From Agrostemma githago (taxonomy: Eukaryota; Streptophyta; Magnoliopsida; Caryophyllales; Caryophyllaceae), in contig OY288239.1 of the NCBI GenBank assembly GCA_958450325.1, forward strand, positions 42,033,811 through 42,097,810: a DNA stretch of 64,000 nucleotides, in the 5' to 3' direction. Below are positions 1-10,948 of this stretch, piece by piece; within the stretch, counting starts at the first letter, position 1, and each line of letters begins with the position of its first letter. The notes under the pieces were generated by a model, which worked only from the letters and a program-made list of their open reading frames with translations, searched no databases and was not told the origin of the DNA. A program made the translations under genes and the position numbers.

Positions 1-1
1 C

Positions 2-533
2 TTGGAGTTGTATCAATCGATTCTTCAAGTGCAAAGGAGCAACCAACAAGAAATAGCCATCCAATCGCAAAAGACTTATGAACTCTTGGCCGATCTCCAA
101 AGGGAAAGAAAGGAACTTAAAGCTAGATTGAATGCTTTAATGGCTCAAACCCTAATGTTCTTAACTCGATCTTCACAACTTGATGAGGGATGTTCATTTG
201 GGGAAGGGGAACAACCCAATGACGAAGCCGTTAGTGAATTCCTTATGAGGAGCGAGACTTGCTTTGAAGAACCTCAATCGTCTACCCAAAAAGAGACGAA
301 TGAGGATACGGCTCTTGGTGAAGGCATCGTTGGTGAAAAATTAGAGGAGGATAGTGAGTTGGATGATTTGGTGGAGTTTGTGAAGTTGTTGGGTGAAATT
401 GACAAGCCCAAGTTGCCCATGTTCGATAATGTGGATAAGCATCAAGAACCCCTTGTAAGTAAACCGAGCAATGGTTTGGAAGAGATTGAAACCGCCGGTA
501 GAAGTTTCAATCCTCTCTTCCAAGATGATGTGG
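2..533 (+). pseudogene. gag-like ORF of the Athila-like element, left copy, 5'-truncated by the window edge
   Basis: This is the C-proximal part of the gag-like ORF that is seen whole in the right copy. It has a coiled-coil-like stretch rich in Gln, Glu, Arg and Leu, then an acidic region. Coding continues up to the CACTA element at 534. The frame left open past 534 (to 571) is CACTA sequence, not original coding sequence. If the transposon and one TGG target copy are taken out, the frame runs on into 3625-3962 without a stop. No zinc knuckle is visible, so naming it gag is based on position rather than on a diagnostic motif. Confidence 0.6.
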
Positions 534-1875
534 CACTACAACAAAATAAACTTTTCGCGGCGATTATTTAGGGCTTTCGTGGCGATTTTATTCGACGCGA
601 AAGGTTTTCCCATCGGTTATATATTCGTTGTGGTAGGCTGTGTTGCCATAGCCTTTCGTGGCGAATAATCTATTCGCTGGGTTAGCTTCTTAAAATCGAC
701 GCGAAAGAAGAGACGGTACAGTGGCGATTTTTGTGTCGATTATTATTGACGGGGTAAATAATTTGATATTGCCCCAAATAATAATTGTAGCGATTGTATT
801 CGACACGATAAGTACAATAAAATGTCTTTCAATTACAATTGTTGCAATTGCATTCGACGGGATAAGTACTATTAAATGCAACCATATACGAATAATAAAT
901 TTAGTACCGATTTATTCGATACGAAATATCACTTCTATCTCTCAAAATTTGGTGCGAAAATAAATAGAAAAAACAAGTGAGAAAACATATAACTTTTATA
1001 TTACTCATAAATTCCAAATATTATATATACAACATCGACTAAATTAATATAAATAAGTGCAAACGATCTTTTGACAACCTAAAAAAAATTACAATGTCTT
1101 CGGCCTATGTATGTATTCTATATTATGTAAAGTAGCCGCGCCTAAAAAAAATCCTTCCGCTGATTCCTCGCAATTTCCTCCCTCGTTAAACTCTTCTGCG
1201 TTTGAACAAGTCTAATTAGTAGGATTAATGGATTCCAATAGGTACATCAATTAAAACAAAGATTAATATTCACGTTAAAATGGTTTTCTAAGTAAATGAA
1301 TGAAAAAGAGTAGGTCTCCCTTAAGAGAGGTTATCCGTCTTAAGTTTATGACGGGTCAAGTAACACCTACTTACATAAAATAAGACCTCACCTTTACTCT
1401 TCCCTAAGCTTGTCTTTTTCCCAAATACTTGACCTGTCATACATTTATGACGGGTATTTCCGTCACAAACAAGACTTTGCCAATGAAAAATGAGTACTAA
1501 TGGGTCCCTGCGGAAATAAAACAAACACATTATCTTTACGGGGTAAAATAGAAAGCTAGCAAAACAGTAGGGACTTTTGTTTATCAACATATCAGCAGGT
1601 CAAAATTCACTTTCAAAGTATCACCAATGACTGGAAACACTAATAACTAGCTAGCATTGCATAGAATACTTTGTCTCAAGTAGTGGAATTTTGGATTATT
1701 TTGGTTGCGGATCATGATAAGTTAAGTGGGAAACATAAAACAGAAATATAGTACTACGTAGATTAGGCCCTGGTTTCCTGTTTTGCACACGTATGTTGTT
1801 GCAGGGACGTTTTTCTTTTTTTTTTCCTGCTGTAATTAACGTTGTTTTGCTTCTTCCCCTGATTACTAACTGCAG

Positions 1876-2061
1876 GTACTCTATGGGATGGTCAACGTGA
1901 GTGGGTAAAGAAAAGGGAAGGCTCTTGTGAAGCAAGACAGGATTTTGACAGATTGAGTTTTTATGAGGAGTTTCTAGAAGACTTGCAGCATTGGAAAATC
2001 GAATATGAGAATCTGCTTTTAACTCCAATTATAAAGGATAAAGTTCAAATCTTGAAGTCAG
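1876..2061 (+). pseudogene. captured host exon, 62 codons, unknown gene
   Basis: A clean internal exon inside the CACTA element. A TGCAG acceptor ends at 1875 and a GT donor starts at 2062. The 186-nt exon is open in phase 1 on both sides, so it could be inserted or skipped without shifting frame. The product is charged and aromatic (it contains LWDGQREW near the start and FYEEFLEDL in the middle). I do not recognise the parent family. It lies opposite in direction to the captured exons at 2188-3296, so the element probably took pieces from two loci or two strands. Confidence 0.5.
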
Positions 2062-2187
2062 GTACATCTTACCATATACGATGTAAAAAAAATCAATGCA
2101 TTGCATAGAATTGAGTTGATTAAATAGAGGGCCGGGAGGGGGTCGCAACTAGCTAGCAAAGCAAAGCAAAGCAATGCATTGATGTAC

Positions 2188-3296
2188 CTGGGCAGGGGTA
2201 AGGGAAGCGGAGAGGCGATTGCCGTTGTGGATGAAGTGGGGCATCACAGGGAGGTTGTTTGCCTGACGGTACTGTTCAAATATCCCCCCTAACTTTGATG
2301 TCTTCTTCACTCTCATTGCTGCCGCTTTGTTTTCCTACAATATCATCCATCATGCAATACAATTACAACAAACTAGTAGTAGTAAGATTACATTGATTAA
2401 TTAATACACAGTCAAGAAAAAAAACTGAGTACCTGATTAACTAACATGATAATAATATCTCTAGAATTAGAGTTATCCTTGTCCCCTCCGTTTATTGGGT
2501 TTGTACATTTCCTCCTCCTCCTCTCTCTTATAACCCTCATTTTAGTATAGAATAGCATCCCCTAAACCCATCCTAGATTAGAGTGCCGCTAAACAATCAG
2601 GTGGTTCGAATTAAGTGGTTGATGAATGATACACACCAAAAGCCTTCTCTCAAAGCAACTAATATATAATCAGGTGAAAACTTAAGTGAATAACTAAGAA
2701 ATGCATCAGTAACTCACCAGGATTTCATTCTGTTTCATAATTTCAAGTAAATCGTCCCTATAACCTGCGATCCTTCATCTATAGATGACAGAAAGAGATA
2801 CAAGTTATGGCTCCATCGTCAATTCAGTTCAGACAGCACACTGAGAGCAGTTGAATATAAAACAAAATAAACATTACAGTCAAAAGCTGCTCAAATCGGA
2901 TCTACTATACAAAGAATATCATCAAATATTACTCATTTCCATGATGTTGTGAGTTTACGCATCAACAAACAACGCCAAAAATGTTGTTTGAATAAAGAAT
3001 TAACATACAAAAGAACACACTAATGTCTCTCCGAACGAATTGAGATGCAGCCTGAATCAAGTTAGAAGCTACTCCATATGTTTGTCAAGAGGAATTGGAT
3101 TTTAATAAGAAGGTGTAGCAGCGAACCCTAAATTACAAAAACCAATAACTCTGAAATTAAACAAACACAAATACAAAACAAAATCAAAACAAAACAATTC
3201 AGACTCATGAATATTGGAACGCACCTGCAGTAACGGCGGAAATAGACTAAGATGGGTTTTCAAATTCGAGTAACAGAGGTTGAGCGACGACGACAT
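2188..3296 (-). pseudogene. captured multi-exon host gene fragment with start codon, unknown family
   Basis: Read on the minus strand, an ATG at 3296 opens a 24-codon exon (3296-3225, starting MSSSLNLC) followed by a GT donor. Further exons with AG and GT borders lie at 2757-2718 (contains DDLLEIMKQNEIL) and 2334-2188 (49 codons, contains KTSKLGGIFEQYR and PHFIHNG). Phases between the first and second visible exons do not match, so an exon is missing or unseen. The last piece ends at a donor with no downstream partner inside the transposon, so the gene is incomplete. I do not recognise the family. The start codon could initiate a chimeric transcript. Confidence 0.5.
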
Positions 3297-3624
3297 GGGT
3301 ATATCACCGGAGATAGGGTCATTGATGTAGAAGATGTGTCCTGTACGGCCTCTAAAATTGAGGTCGGATTTTGTGTCCAGTTATGGAGGTTAAGGTTTTG
3401 GTGATGGAGGTCAATAGGTCGACAAGGAGGCATATTTCGTGAAGTTTTAAAGGGGGTTATTAGGGTTACAAGGTGATAACCCGTTGATTTATTGATTTTA
3501 TTGGTGTCGATTAATATTTGATACAATAGATGGTCACTCATATGAAATTAAGTATATTAGTTATGTCGATTTATCAATCATCACGAAATAATTGCCGCGA
3601 AAAGGCCTTTTTGTTGTAGTGTGG

Positions 3625-3962
3625 GGACAAGTGATGAAGATGGGGAACCACAACTTGAGGAAAGTGTGGGGGTGTGCAACAAGGAAACGAGGCCAAAGCC
3701 GTTTTTTGTGCCTCATGATGAAGACTTGAAGCTTAATAGTGATTGGAGGCGTTGCCTAGGGAGGAAGAGGTCGGTGAAGCTCCTGGGATGGATAGACCCC
3801 GGAGACAACACGAGTGATGATGTCGGGTCTTTTGAGGACTACTTCTTGCCTCCACTTTGGAGGCCGTGGAGGATAGCTTGGCTCGAGCACTCTTTGGGCC
3901 TTCATTACGATGTCGGTCGTGCGTTTGACTTGCTCCTCCAAGCCCTTGAGGGTTATGGTTGA
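3625..3962 (+). pseudogene. C-terminal part of the gag-like ORF beyond the CACTA insertion, left copy
   Basis: This open stretch continues the frame of the ORF upstream of the CACTA element once the transposon and one TGG copy are removed. It encodes about 112 residues, acidic at first (contains TSDEDGEPQLEES) and then Trp-rich (contains LPPLWRPWRIAWLEHS), and stops at 3962. No known domain is recognised. Lack of any stop across the joint suggests the CACTA insertion is recent or that only one clean copy was hit. Position 3701 carries a silent G that is A in the right copy. Confidence 0.55.
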
Positions 3963-6900
3963 AGAATGAGAGTCCACCATCCTCGGTTTGACGGAGTCCC
4001 TAAAGAACCGTCATGTTGTATATTCCCCTACCTCTCCTCTTTAGCTTTGTGTTTGTAATTATGTTTATTGTGATTTTGTTCCTAGGACTCTTTGTTTTGT
4101 GATATTATTGTTATTTGGATTGTTGATGAGCGTCGTAAGGGAGAGAATTTGATGTTATATTTGAGTTTATTGTGATAGGTGAAGTGAAGGTGACTCCTAG
4201 AGAGGAATGGTTATCGATAGAGCATGGATTGTGAGCAAGGGAACGGGTTTTTGAAGCTTTGAATAGCTTTTGGGGTTTTTGGAAGCCACGAAGAGAGCGT
4301 CCCGACCGGGAAGAAGTCATCCCGACCGGGAAGGATCCATCCCGATCGGGATGAGCGTACCATATTTTGGGTTTACTGGAGTGCCACTCCGATCGGGACG
4401 GAAGCTTCCCGACCGGGACGGGTATGTCATCCCGACCGGGACCACCCATCCCGACCGGGATGGCCCCCTACTCCCCCTTGTGCCTCTTCTTCATCATTTG
4501 AGTCCACCCAACCATTGTACACCCCCTCCCAACCTCCCTTCGTCTCCTTGTTCCTATCATACGACCCTTACACTTTATTTACATGCCATCACTTCATTTC
4601 CTTTTCACTTTACACCGAGCCCCACATCAAATCTCACCCCCTCACACCATTACTACCTCAACCATGCGATACTTTCAAGTTCAAAGCGGGATGACAATGA
4701 TGACGGCAAGCAAAGTGCTTATATTGACCAATGAGACGATGGAGCGAGTGAGTTGCTAACCGCATAGTACGGCAACTATCCTTTCTTTTCCGTCTTTGAT
4801 AGCTTGTCTTCTTTTGTTAGTTCCCCATCCCTTATACACTTTTGTGTCATGGTGGCCCTCGGGGCCTTGGTATTTGTTGCTCCCGACTCTCGATGACTTG
4901 CCTACATCGAGAGTCATTTCTAAGTCCAAATTTTACAAGATTTTCACCCTTTTTGTAGGATTTAGTCGGATTTGGGCGGAATCCGGGCTAGGTGACTTGA
5001 TTACACCTAGTCCTCCCCTCCCATTCCCTTTTATTTCTTTCTTTTTATTTCTCCCCCTTTCCATATCTTTTCTCGTCTAGGCCCCATGGTGACTTGACTA
5101 CACCCCGGCCGGACATATTCTACCCCTTTCTCCGCTTTATTTTTGATTTTTAGCTTTATTTTCGTAGTTTCTTTTCTTTTTTCTTTTGTGCTCCCATGCA
5201 CTACGGTCGAGCATGAGGACATTGCTCGGCTTAAGTGTGGGGGAGCGATACTCTATCATAGTTAGTTTTATTTTCTTAGTTTTTCGAAAAATCTTTAAAA
5301 ATCCTAAAAATTTGAATTTTTTTCACAAAAATCAAAAAGATTTTCCTTTTGTGTGTTTTCCTTTTTATGTTGTTGTATCGTATATGTGTTTTGTTGTCCG
5401 TGTTTTGCCTCCCTTTTCTATCCTAGGTTGCCCAATCGCCGCTAACTTTGGAAGGCTTTCAAGACATCCGGTAACACCTTTTATCCCTTTTTCCTCTTTA
5501 CCTCTTGTGATGTTCGGAGGAGATTTGTGATGATGTGTGCTCGGGAGGAGCTTTGCAAAGTTTGGTGTTGGTTGGTTGCTTATTTGGAAGTTAGGGGTGG
5601 TGTTTGTTCTCTTTGTTTGTTTGTTTTGTTTTGTTTTGTTTTTGTTTTGTGGCCTTTTGTCTCTTTTGCTTTCGTTTTCGTCATGTCTTCGTTTTGTGTT
5701 GTGTAGTTGTGTCTTGTGTGTAAATCGGCTTTCGAAAACCCGGTTTAGAGGCTAGTGTGCGAGTGTTTACTTTCCCTTCCTAGTGGTATAAATCGAGTCT
5801 TGGACTTTAGTCTAGTAGAATGACCCTAAATCAATGATTTCGTTGGTCCTTTACCTTGAGTCCACCTAGCTTACTAGGGATTTACTACGGGATTTGCATT
5901 TTGACCATTTTGACCACCCACGGTGTGAAAAGTCCTTGGTTGCCGAGTCCCGTCCCCTAGGTGACCATGTTTGAAATTTGCTCGACTAGTCCAAGTTCTC
6001 CCCTTTTTGTGGGTTTGAAGGGAAGGGCCCGTCCCGACTTACCCATTCACCTACCTCCTACACATATCCACCGAATAAATTTGCAAGTTGTTGAAATCTC
6101 CCTTTCTTGTTGCAAAGAAATGCCTATAATTCAAATCAAGCCAAAAGGGCAAAGAAAAGAAAAAGAAAGAAAAAGAAAGAAAGAAAAGATTGAAGAAAAA
6201 GAAAAGGCACCAAAAGAAAGCCAAAAAGAAAAATAGAAAAAGAAATGGCATGGCAACATACAAAGCAAGAATGCAAAAGAAAGAGAAAATGCCAAAAAGA
6301 AAATCGTCTCACAAAAAGATTCTAACCCCACAAAAATAAGCCTTTTTCCGACTTTTGCCGTGAAGAGCCTACCAAAGGACCGAGTCCCTAGGAAGGATGA
6401 TAGCGGCAAAGGTCGATCTTCCCTCACTTTGCAATTATTTCCACTTTTTTACTTGGACTAGTTAGGCGGTTTCGGACATGGGACGACCCTCTTGGCTCAT
6501 TGCTAAAGGGGCGGGGTCTCACTTACCTACAGTGTCGACTAACACCGTGGTTCATCCTTTTTCCATCCCGCCGATCGTCCCGTAGTACGTTCTTAGATGG
6601 TTAGGAGGAACCTAGGTAAGTTACCAACGTTTTTATTGCTTTGTCGTCATACTATTAGGGTTTGGTCCATCTTGGTTTGTATCGCTAGCTTGGGAACGTT
6701 GTCACTTGCCTCGAGTCCTAAACCGGTGCTTCTTTCACCGCTTTTCAGAGGGAAGCGGTATTTGTTTCTTTTTGGGTGCAACCTTTTATGTGTTTGTTTG
6801 TATGTTTGTTTGTTTATGTGTTTTTGTGTCCGGTTGCATCCACGGTTTTGTCGCAAGACCTCACTTGCCTTGCGGAGAGCACTTATCCTCTAGGTGTTCT

Positions 6901-6989
6901 CGCGTGAGTTGAAAGGGCGTAGGGTGCGCTAATACCCACTCGGCTAGTTTAGTAGTTAGCATGTGCTTACTCGAGGGCGAGTAAGGGTT
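3963..6989 (+). other. non-coding interior of the Athila-like element with palindrome cluster and PPT-like block
   Basis: I see no supported gene here. The stretch holds a cluster of short palindromes of the form TCCCGACCGGGA at about 4299-4461. A block ATGAGGACATTG followed by AAGTGTGGGGGAG lies at about 5214-5247 and resembles the true PPT at 6990-7003. A GA-rich low-complexity run occupies about 6150-6245. Small Phe- and Leu-rich frames in this area follow T-rich composition and are not proposed as genes. It is the region that encodes pol in autonomous relatives, replaced here by non-coding sequence. Confidence 0.6.
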
Positions 6990-7003
6990 AAGTGTGGGGG
7001 AGT
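6990..7003 (+). promoter_or_regulatory. polypurine tract (plus-strand primer site) of the Athila-like element
   Basis: A purine-rich AAGTGTGGGGGAGT run sits immediately upstream of the LTR start TGATAAG at 7004. This is the standard place for the plus-strand priming site of an LTR retrotransposon. Confidence 0.8.
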
Positions 7004-7042
7004 TGATAAGTGTACTTTGTAGTGCCTAATTTACTGTATTTT

Positions 7043-10000
7043 TGTAACACCCCCGAATTTTATAAATTTAAATTGAATTAAATTTTGTTCCTATTTTTAT
7101 TTTTAACGATTTAACTCATAATTCTTAAAATTATTATAAAACGAATTTATCGTTTAGTCGTTTCAAACTCCTAAAATTCTATTTGTCTCGGAAACTCTTT
7201 TTATATTTAAAACATAATTTTTATTTTTATTTCGATTTATTTTATACATTTAATTTAATTCTTATCGAAAGTCTATATCGACGATTTAAATTCTAAATTC
7301 TTTTTATTTATTTTTAAGCTCGAATTTCTATTTTGGCTCGAAGTTCATTTATTTTATGATTTCGTCAAAACATTTATTTCCTTTCCTCGAGAAATCAATT
7401 TAATTCACTTTGTCAAAAATTTATTATATATTGAGAAATTCTATTTCACCGTCTAATTATTTAATGCTATAAGCTTCGTTTTCGTCTCGAGTATTTTGTT
7501 TGGCGGCCCAATTATTTATTAATCTTTTTAATTCGTTTTAATTCGATTCGTGGGTCAGTCAGCTTATCGTTACGGAATTCGGCTCCAACCCGATTCATTT
7601 AATTATTCCATTCAACGTACCCGTTTCTGAATCCGTACACTTTTATTTATTTATTCATTGTTGAGTTGAATTCAACATATTACACATTCATCTCCTCTTT
7701 CTTTCTGATTCTACCGACCCACCTGTCCACACCCCCCTCACCTCTTCATTTTTCTTCTTCAGTTTTCTTCTTCTTCCTTGATTATTCCTCCTCTTTTTTT
7801 TGTTTTTCCCGTCTTCTTCTCAATACTGTTGCTGCGTACTGCTGCTTCCTTTTTCTTCTTCCCGTTTTCTTCATCTTCTACGCACCACCTTCCCCTCTGT
7901 TTTTCCTCTTCGTCTGCCGCTGCTGCTGTTGTTTCCCTGCGCTGCTGCCCCTGTTTCTCTCGTCTACGATGTCGGTTCCGGGTCGTCTGTTTCGGATAGG
8001 TACTTCCATCCCTTCCGTCCTTCATTCTGCCATTGTTGCTGCTGCCCGATGTTGTTATTGTTGATGCTACTCTATTTTTTTTTCTCTTCTTTCTCATTCA
8101 TTTTTGCTGTCACGTTAACTGCTGTCATCGATTCCACTGTCGCTACTTGATGTCGTGTTATTCTTGGCTGTTCTGCTGGTTTCCGTTTCCTCTTGTCTTC
8201 TTCGTTTGTGCTGCTGTACCTCGTTGTTGTTATTGTCGTTATTGTTGTCTTATTGATGAGTCCTGTTCAGCGTTTTTGTTAATGCTATTCCGTTCGTGTC
8301 CCTTTCTTTTCTTTCTCGTGTTTTCGGTTGCTGTTCTGTTTGTTACCGCTGCTGTCCTCGTTCTTATTCTTCTTCCTCCTCGTTGTTGTTCGATCTTCTC
8401 CGTTTTCGTGTTGTCGATCTGTATATTATGTTCTTGTTCTTCTTTCTCTCCTGTTCTTCTTGTCGTTTCTGCTTCTGCCTTTTCGTGCTACTGCCTGTTT
8501 TCTTCGTCGTTCTCATCCTTGTCTCCTTCATTTGCTTATATCGACCAATACACTGCCCTATATCATTCCTCTTCTCCTCTGTTCGTTTCATTGTTGCTGC
8601 GTGGTGTTACAATTGCTGCTGCTATCATCTCGTATCCTTGTTTCACTTCGTTTCGATGTCATTTGTTCGTTGCTGCTGCTATTGCTACTCTTTCATTTTG
8701 GCTGTCGCTGCTACTGTCGCCACGTTACTGCTATTATTGTTTCTCGTGGCCTTTCTGTTCATATGCTGTTCGCTTTCATCTTCTACGCGTTCTTCCCCTC
8801 TGTTTGTGTCGTCCATATAATAGTTCTATCAAATTCCTCACAAACTGTTCCTTCTTTTATTTGGTTCCCTTCAGCTTATATTCCGCATATTTCCCTATGT
8901 TCCTCCTCCGTTCTTATTTTACGCTCCGTTCATCTTCGAGTTTACTTGGATTTTGCGAAGACGCAACTGTGGACAAGTACATGATCATTTCAAATTTTGA
9001 CTCAAGGTAACTTTAGGACGTTACTCGATTTTATATCGTATGTTTGAGTAGTAGTATGTAGTAAATATTTTTACTTCCGTTTTCTAATTTTAGCTATTTA
9101 TTATTTGCTAAAAATATTATTTAATAAATCATATGTTTTTTAAATATCTTACGATTTTCGATATAGTTTTATAAATCGTTAGTAATTTTATTATTTGTGA
9201 TCGTTATAATATTTTGTCGGTTATCGTGATATTAGTAACTAAATAATGTCGATTTCAAATTTTCATCATATTTCATTAATTTCAAATTTTTAACTCAAAA
9301 TCGTATTTTCATATTATAATCAAGATTCGTATACTTGTTTAATAAATTAATTTTCGTTTTATGATTTATGCTAATAAACGAGAAAATAGTCGATTTAGTT
9401 TTAAATATATTTTAGTCGAGACTATTTTCACTAATAATTTCCTATTTGTTTCCGATTGACTATTTTTATTAAAATTTGTATTATTTATAAATCAAAGCTA
9501 TTTCTTAAAAATAATTTGAAACCTTTATAAAATTCATTTCATTTATAAAACTCGTTGACTCAATTAATTTTGATATTGTTTTTCTTAAGTATCTCTTTTC
9601 TAAGATTTATTGTTTTAACTCGACTTCCTAAATTATTTATAAAATACTATATAATGACTTATTATATTTTATTTATATTTTGAGTGACGAATTTAGAAAT
9701 ATATTAAAGTTACGATAACGATGATAATAATAAAATGTTAATTTCGTTAGAAATGCTATTTCTATACATTTCACTTATTTTAATACTTTAGTATTTTCTA
9801 TAGGACGATTTCTATTTTAGGTAAGTTTCTAAAATGAGTAAGTTTCTATTTATAGAAAGTTTCCCTTTTAATATAAATGTTTATTCCTTTCATCTCCATA
9901 TTATTTATAATGATTATATATCTCTTGAATATCGATAATGGCTTATTTTGGAGTTATGAAATAAAGTCAAGTGTGGGGTTAGAGTAATATAGTTTGGGGG

Positions 10001-10948
10001 TTTACGGTTTTGCCATCAACTATAAGGCTGGTGTGTCTTTATGAGGCATACTGGTTGTTGAACCGGGCATATATGGTGCTCGGGAGTGTGTGAACATTTT
10101 GACCTTAAACTCGTGCCTCACAGTGTAAGACGCCGTCGGGTTGAACTGAGTATTTATGGTGCTCGGGAGTGGTGTACATATCATCTTAAACTAGGGCCAC
10201 GCATTTATTAGTCGCCGTCTTATTATGGTTGAGTAGCCTAGTTAGAGTCCGAAGTTTGATTTGTTTGAACTAAGTTCTCGAAACTAGTTTTTAGTATTCT
10301 CCTGGTGAAAGTCTGGCCGTCTACAGTAAACTTATCCATAACGCCATTTGAATATTTTTATTATTTTCGATACATTTCGGTTTGCAGGTTGGCAAATATT
10401 TGATGTTTTCTTCTGAAAACTCGTTCGGTTTTTATTATTCCAATATTTTAAGTTTTACTGAAAACTTATTTTATTATATCGTTTTAATGTTTTCCCATTT
10501 TAATTATTTTGATATAGTAATACTATTATTTTTTCCATATGATATAATATGGCTGGGAGAACGTCCGAGTTACTCCCCACTGATGTGGCTGTTATGTTTA
10601 TAACATGACAGGTATTTGCTGCTGGGTTTTGGGTGTGAGCTAGCGAGTAGCATGGATCCTACTCTTTCTTTATTCATGTAATTTATGGATTTGTATAACC
10701 CGTTTGGTGAATTTTCTCTTTAGCCCTTTTGTAAAAAGTGGCCTTTGTATTGACTTACCATTTCTTTTAATACTCCCTCCGTCCCTAAAAGATTGTCCCA
10801 TTTCTCTATTATATGTGAGGAGTATTTTAATGAAACGGGACAATCTTAGTGGGACGGAGGTAGTAAGATATAGTTTGTCAGTGTGTTTTAATCCCAACTC
10901 TACAGTGTTTCCGCCACTGTATTGCGTTAGATTTTCTAGGGGATTACA
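7043..10948 (+). mobile_element. solo LTR, 3.9 kb, of a Tekay/Del-like Ty3/gypsy element (inferred)
   Basis: It begins TGTAACACCCCCGAAT at 7043, ends GGGGATTACA at 10948, and is flanked by ATTTT on both sides (7038-7042 and 10949-10953). The uninterrupted site ACTGTATTTTGGTCCC exists in the other LTR near 55354. There is no interior, PBS or PPT, so this is a solo LTR left by LTR-LTR recombination. The TGTAACACCCC start and great length suggest the Tekay/Del group, by general knowledge only. Long frames at 7666-9010 are produced by C/T-rich sequence and are not genes. A related, inverted, truncated LTR is at 33795-36603. Confidence 0.85.
10773..10863. mobile_element. Stowaway-type MITE (Tc1/mariner family), 91 bp
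   Basis: Terminal inverted repeats CTCCCTCCGTCCC and GGGACGGAGGTAG enclose a 91-bp AT-rich core and are flanked by TA dinucleotides at 10771-10772 and 10864-10865. The related LTR copy on the opposite strand has the empty site (a single TA at about 33877-33878 between the same flanks), confirming insertion. The MITE entered the solo LTR after the two LTR copies separated. Confidence 0.93.

Larger units (their letters stand above)
534..3621. mobile_element. CACTA (En/Spm-like) non-autonomous transposon carrying host exons, left copy
   Basis: The termini are CACTACAACAAAA at 534-546 and the complementary TTTTGTTGTAGTG ending at 3621, giving 3,088 bp. It is flanked by TGG at 531-533 and TGG at 3622-3624, the 3-bp target duplication expected for CACTA. 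The left subterminal 400 bp repeat short motifs such as TTCGACGCGAAA and TCGTGGCGA, typical of transposase-binding subterminal repeats. There is no transposase ORF. The body contains several spliceable exons of host origin, annotated separately. The same element is at 58156-61243 because of the 57.6-kb repeat. Confidence 0.9.

Noticed and set aside
6051..6427. Phe-rich minus-strand frames and a Lys/Glu-rich plus frame
   Set aside because: Both arise from one GA-rich low-complexity tract in the retrotransposon interior. No start context or domain.
7666..9010. Several long overlapping frames (up to 325 aa) rich in Ser, Phe, Leu and Cys
   Set aside because: They lie wholly in a C/T-rich part of a solo LTR, overlap in all three frames, and contain no domain. 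The inverted LTR copy at 35.7-36.5 kb gives similar frames on the minus strand. Composition, not coding.
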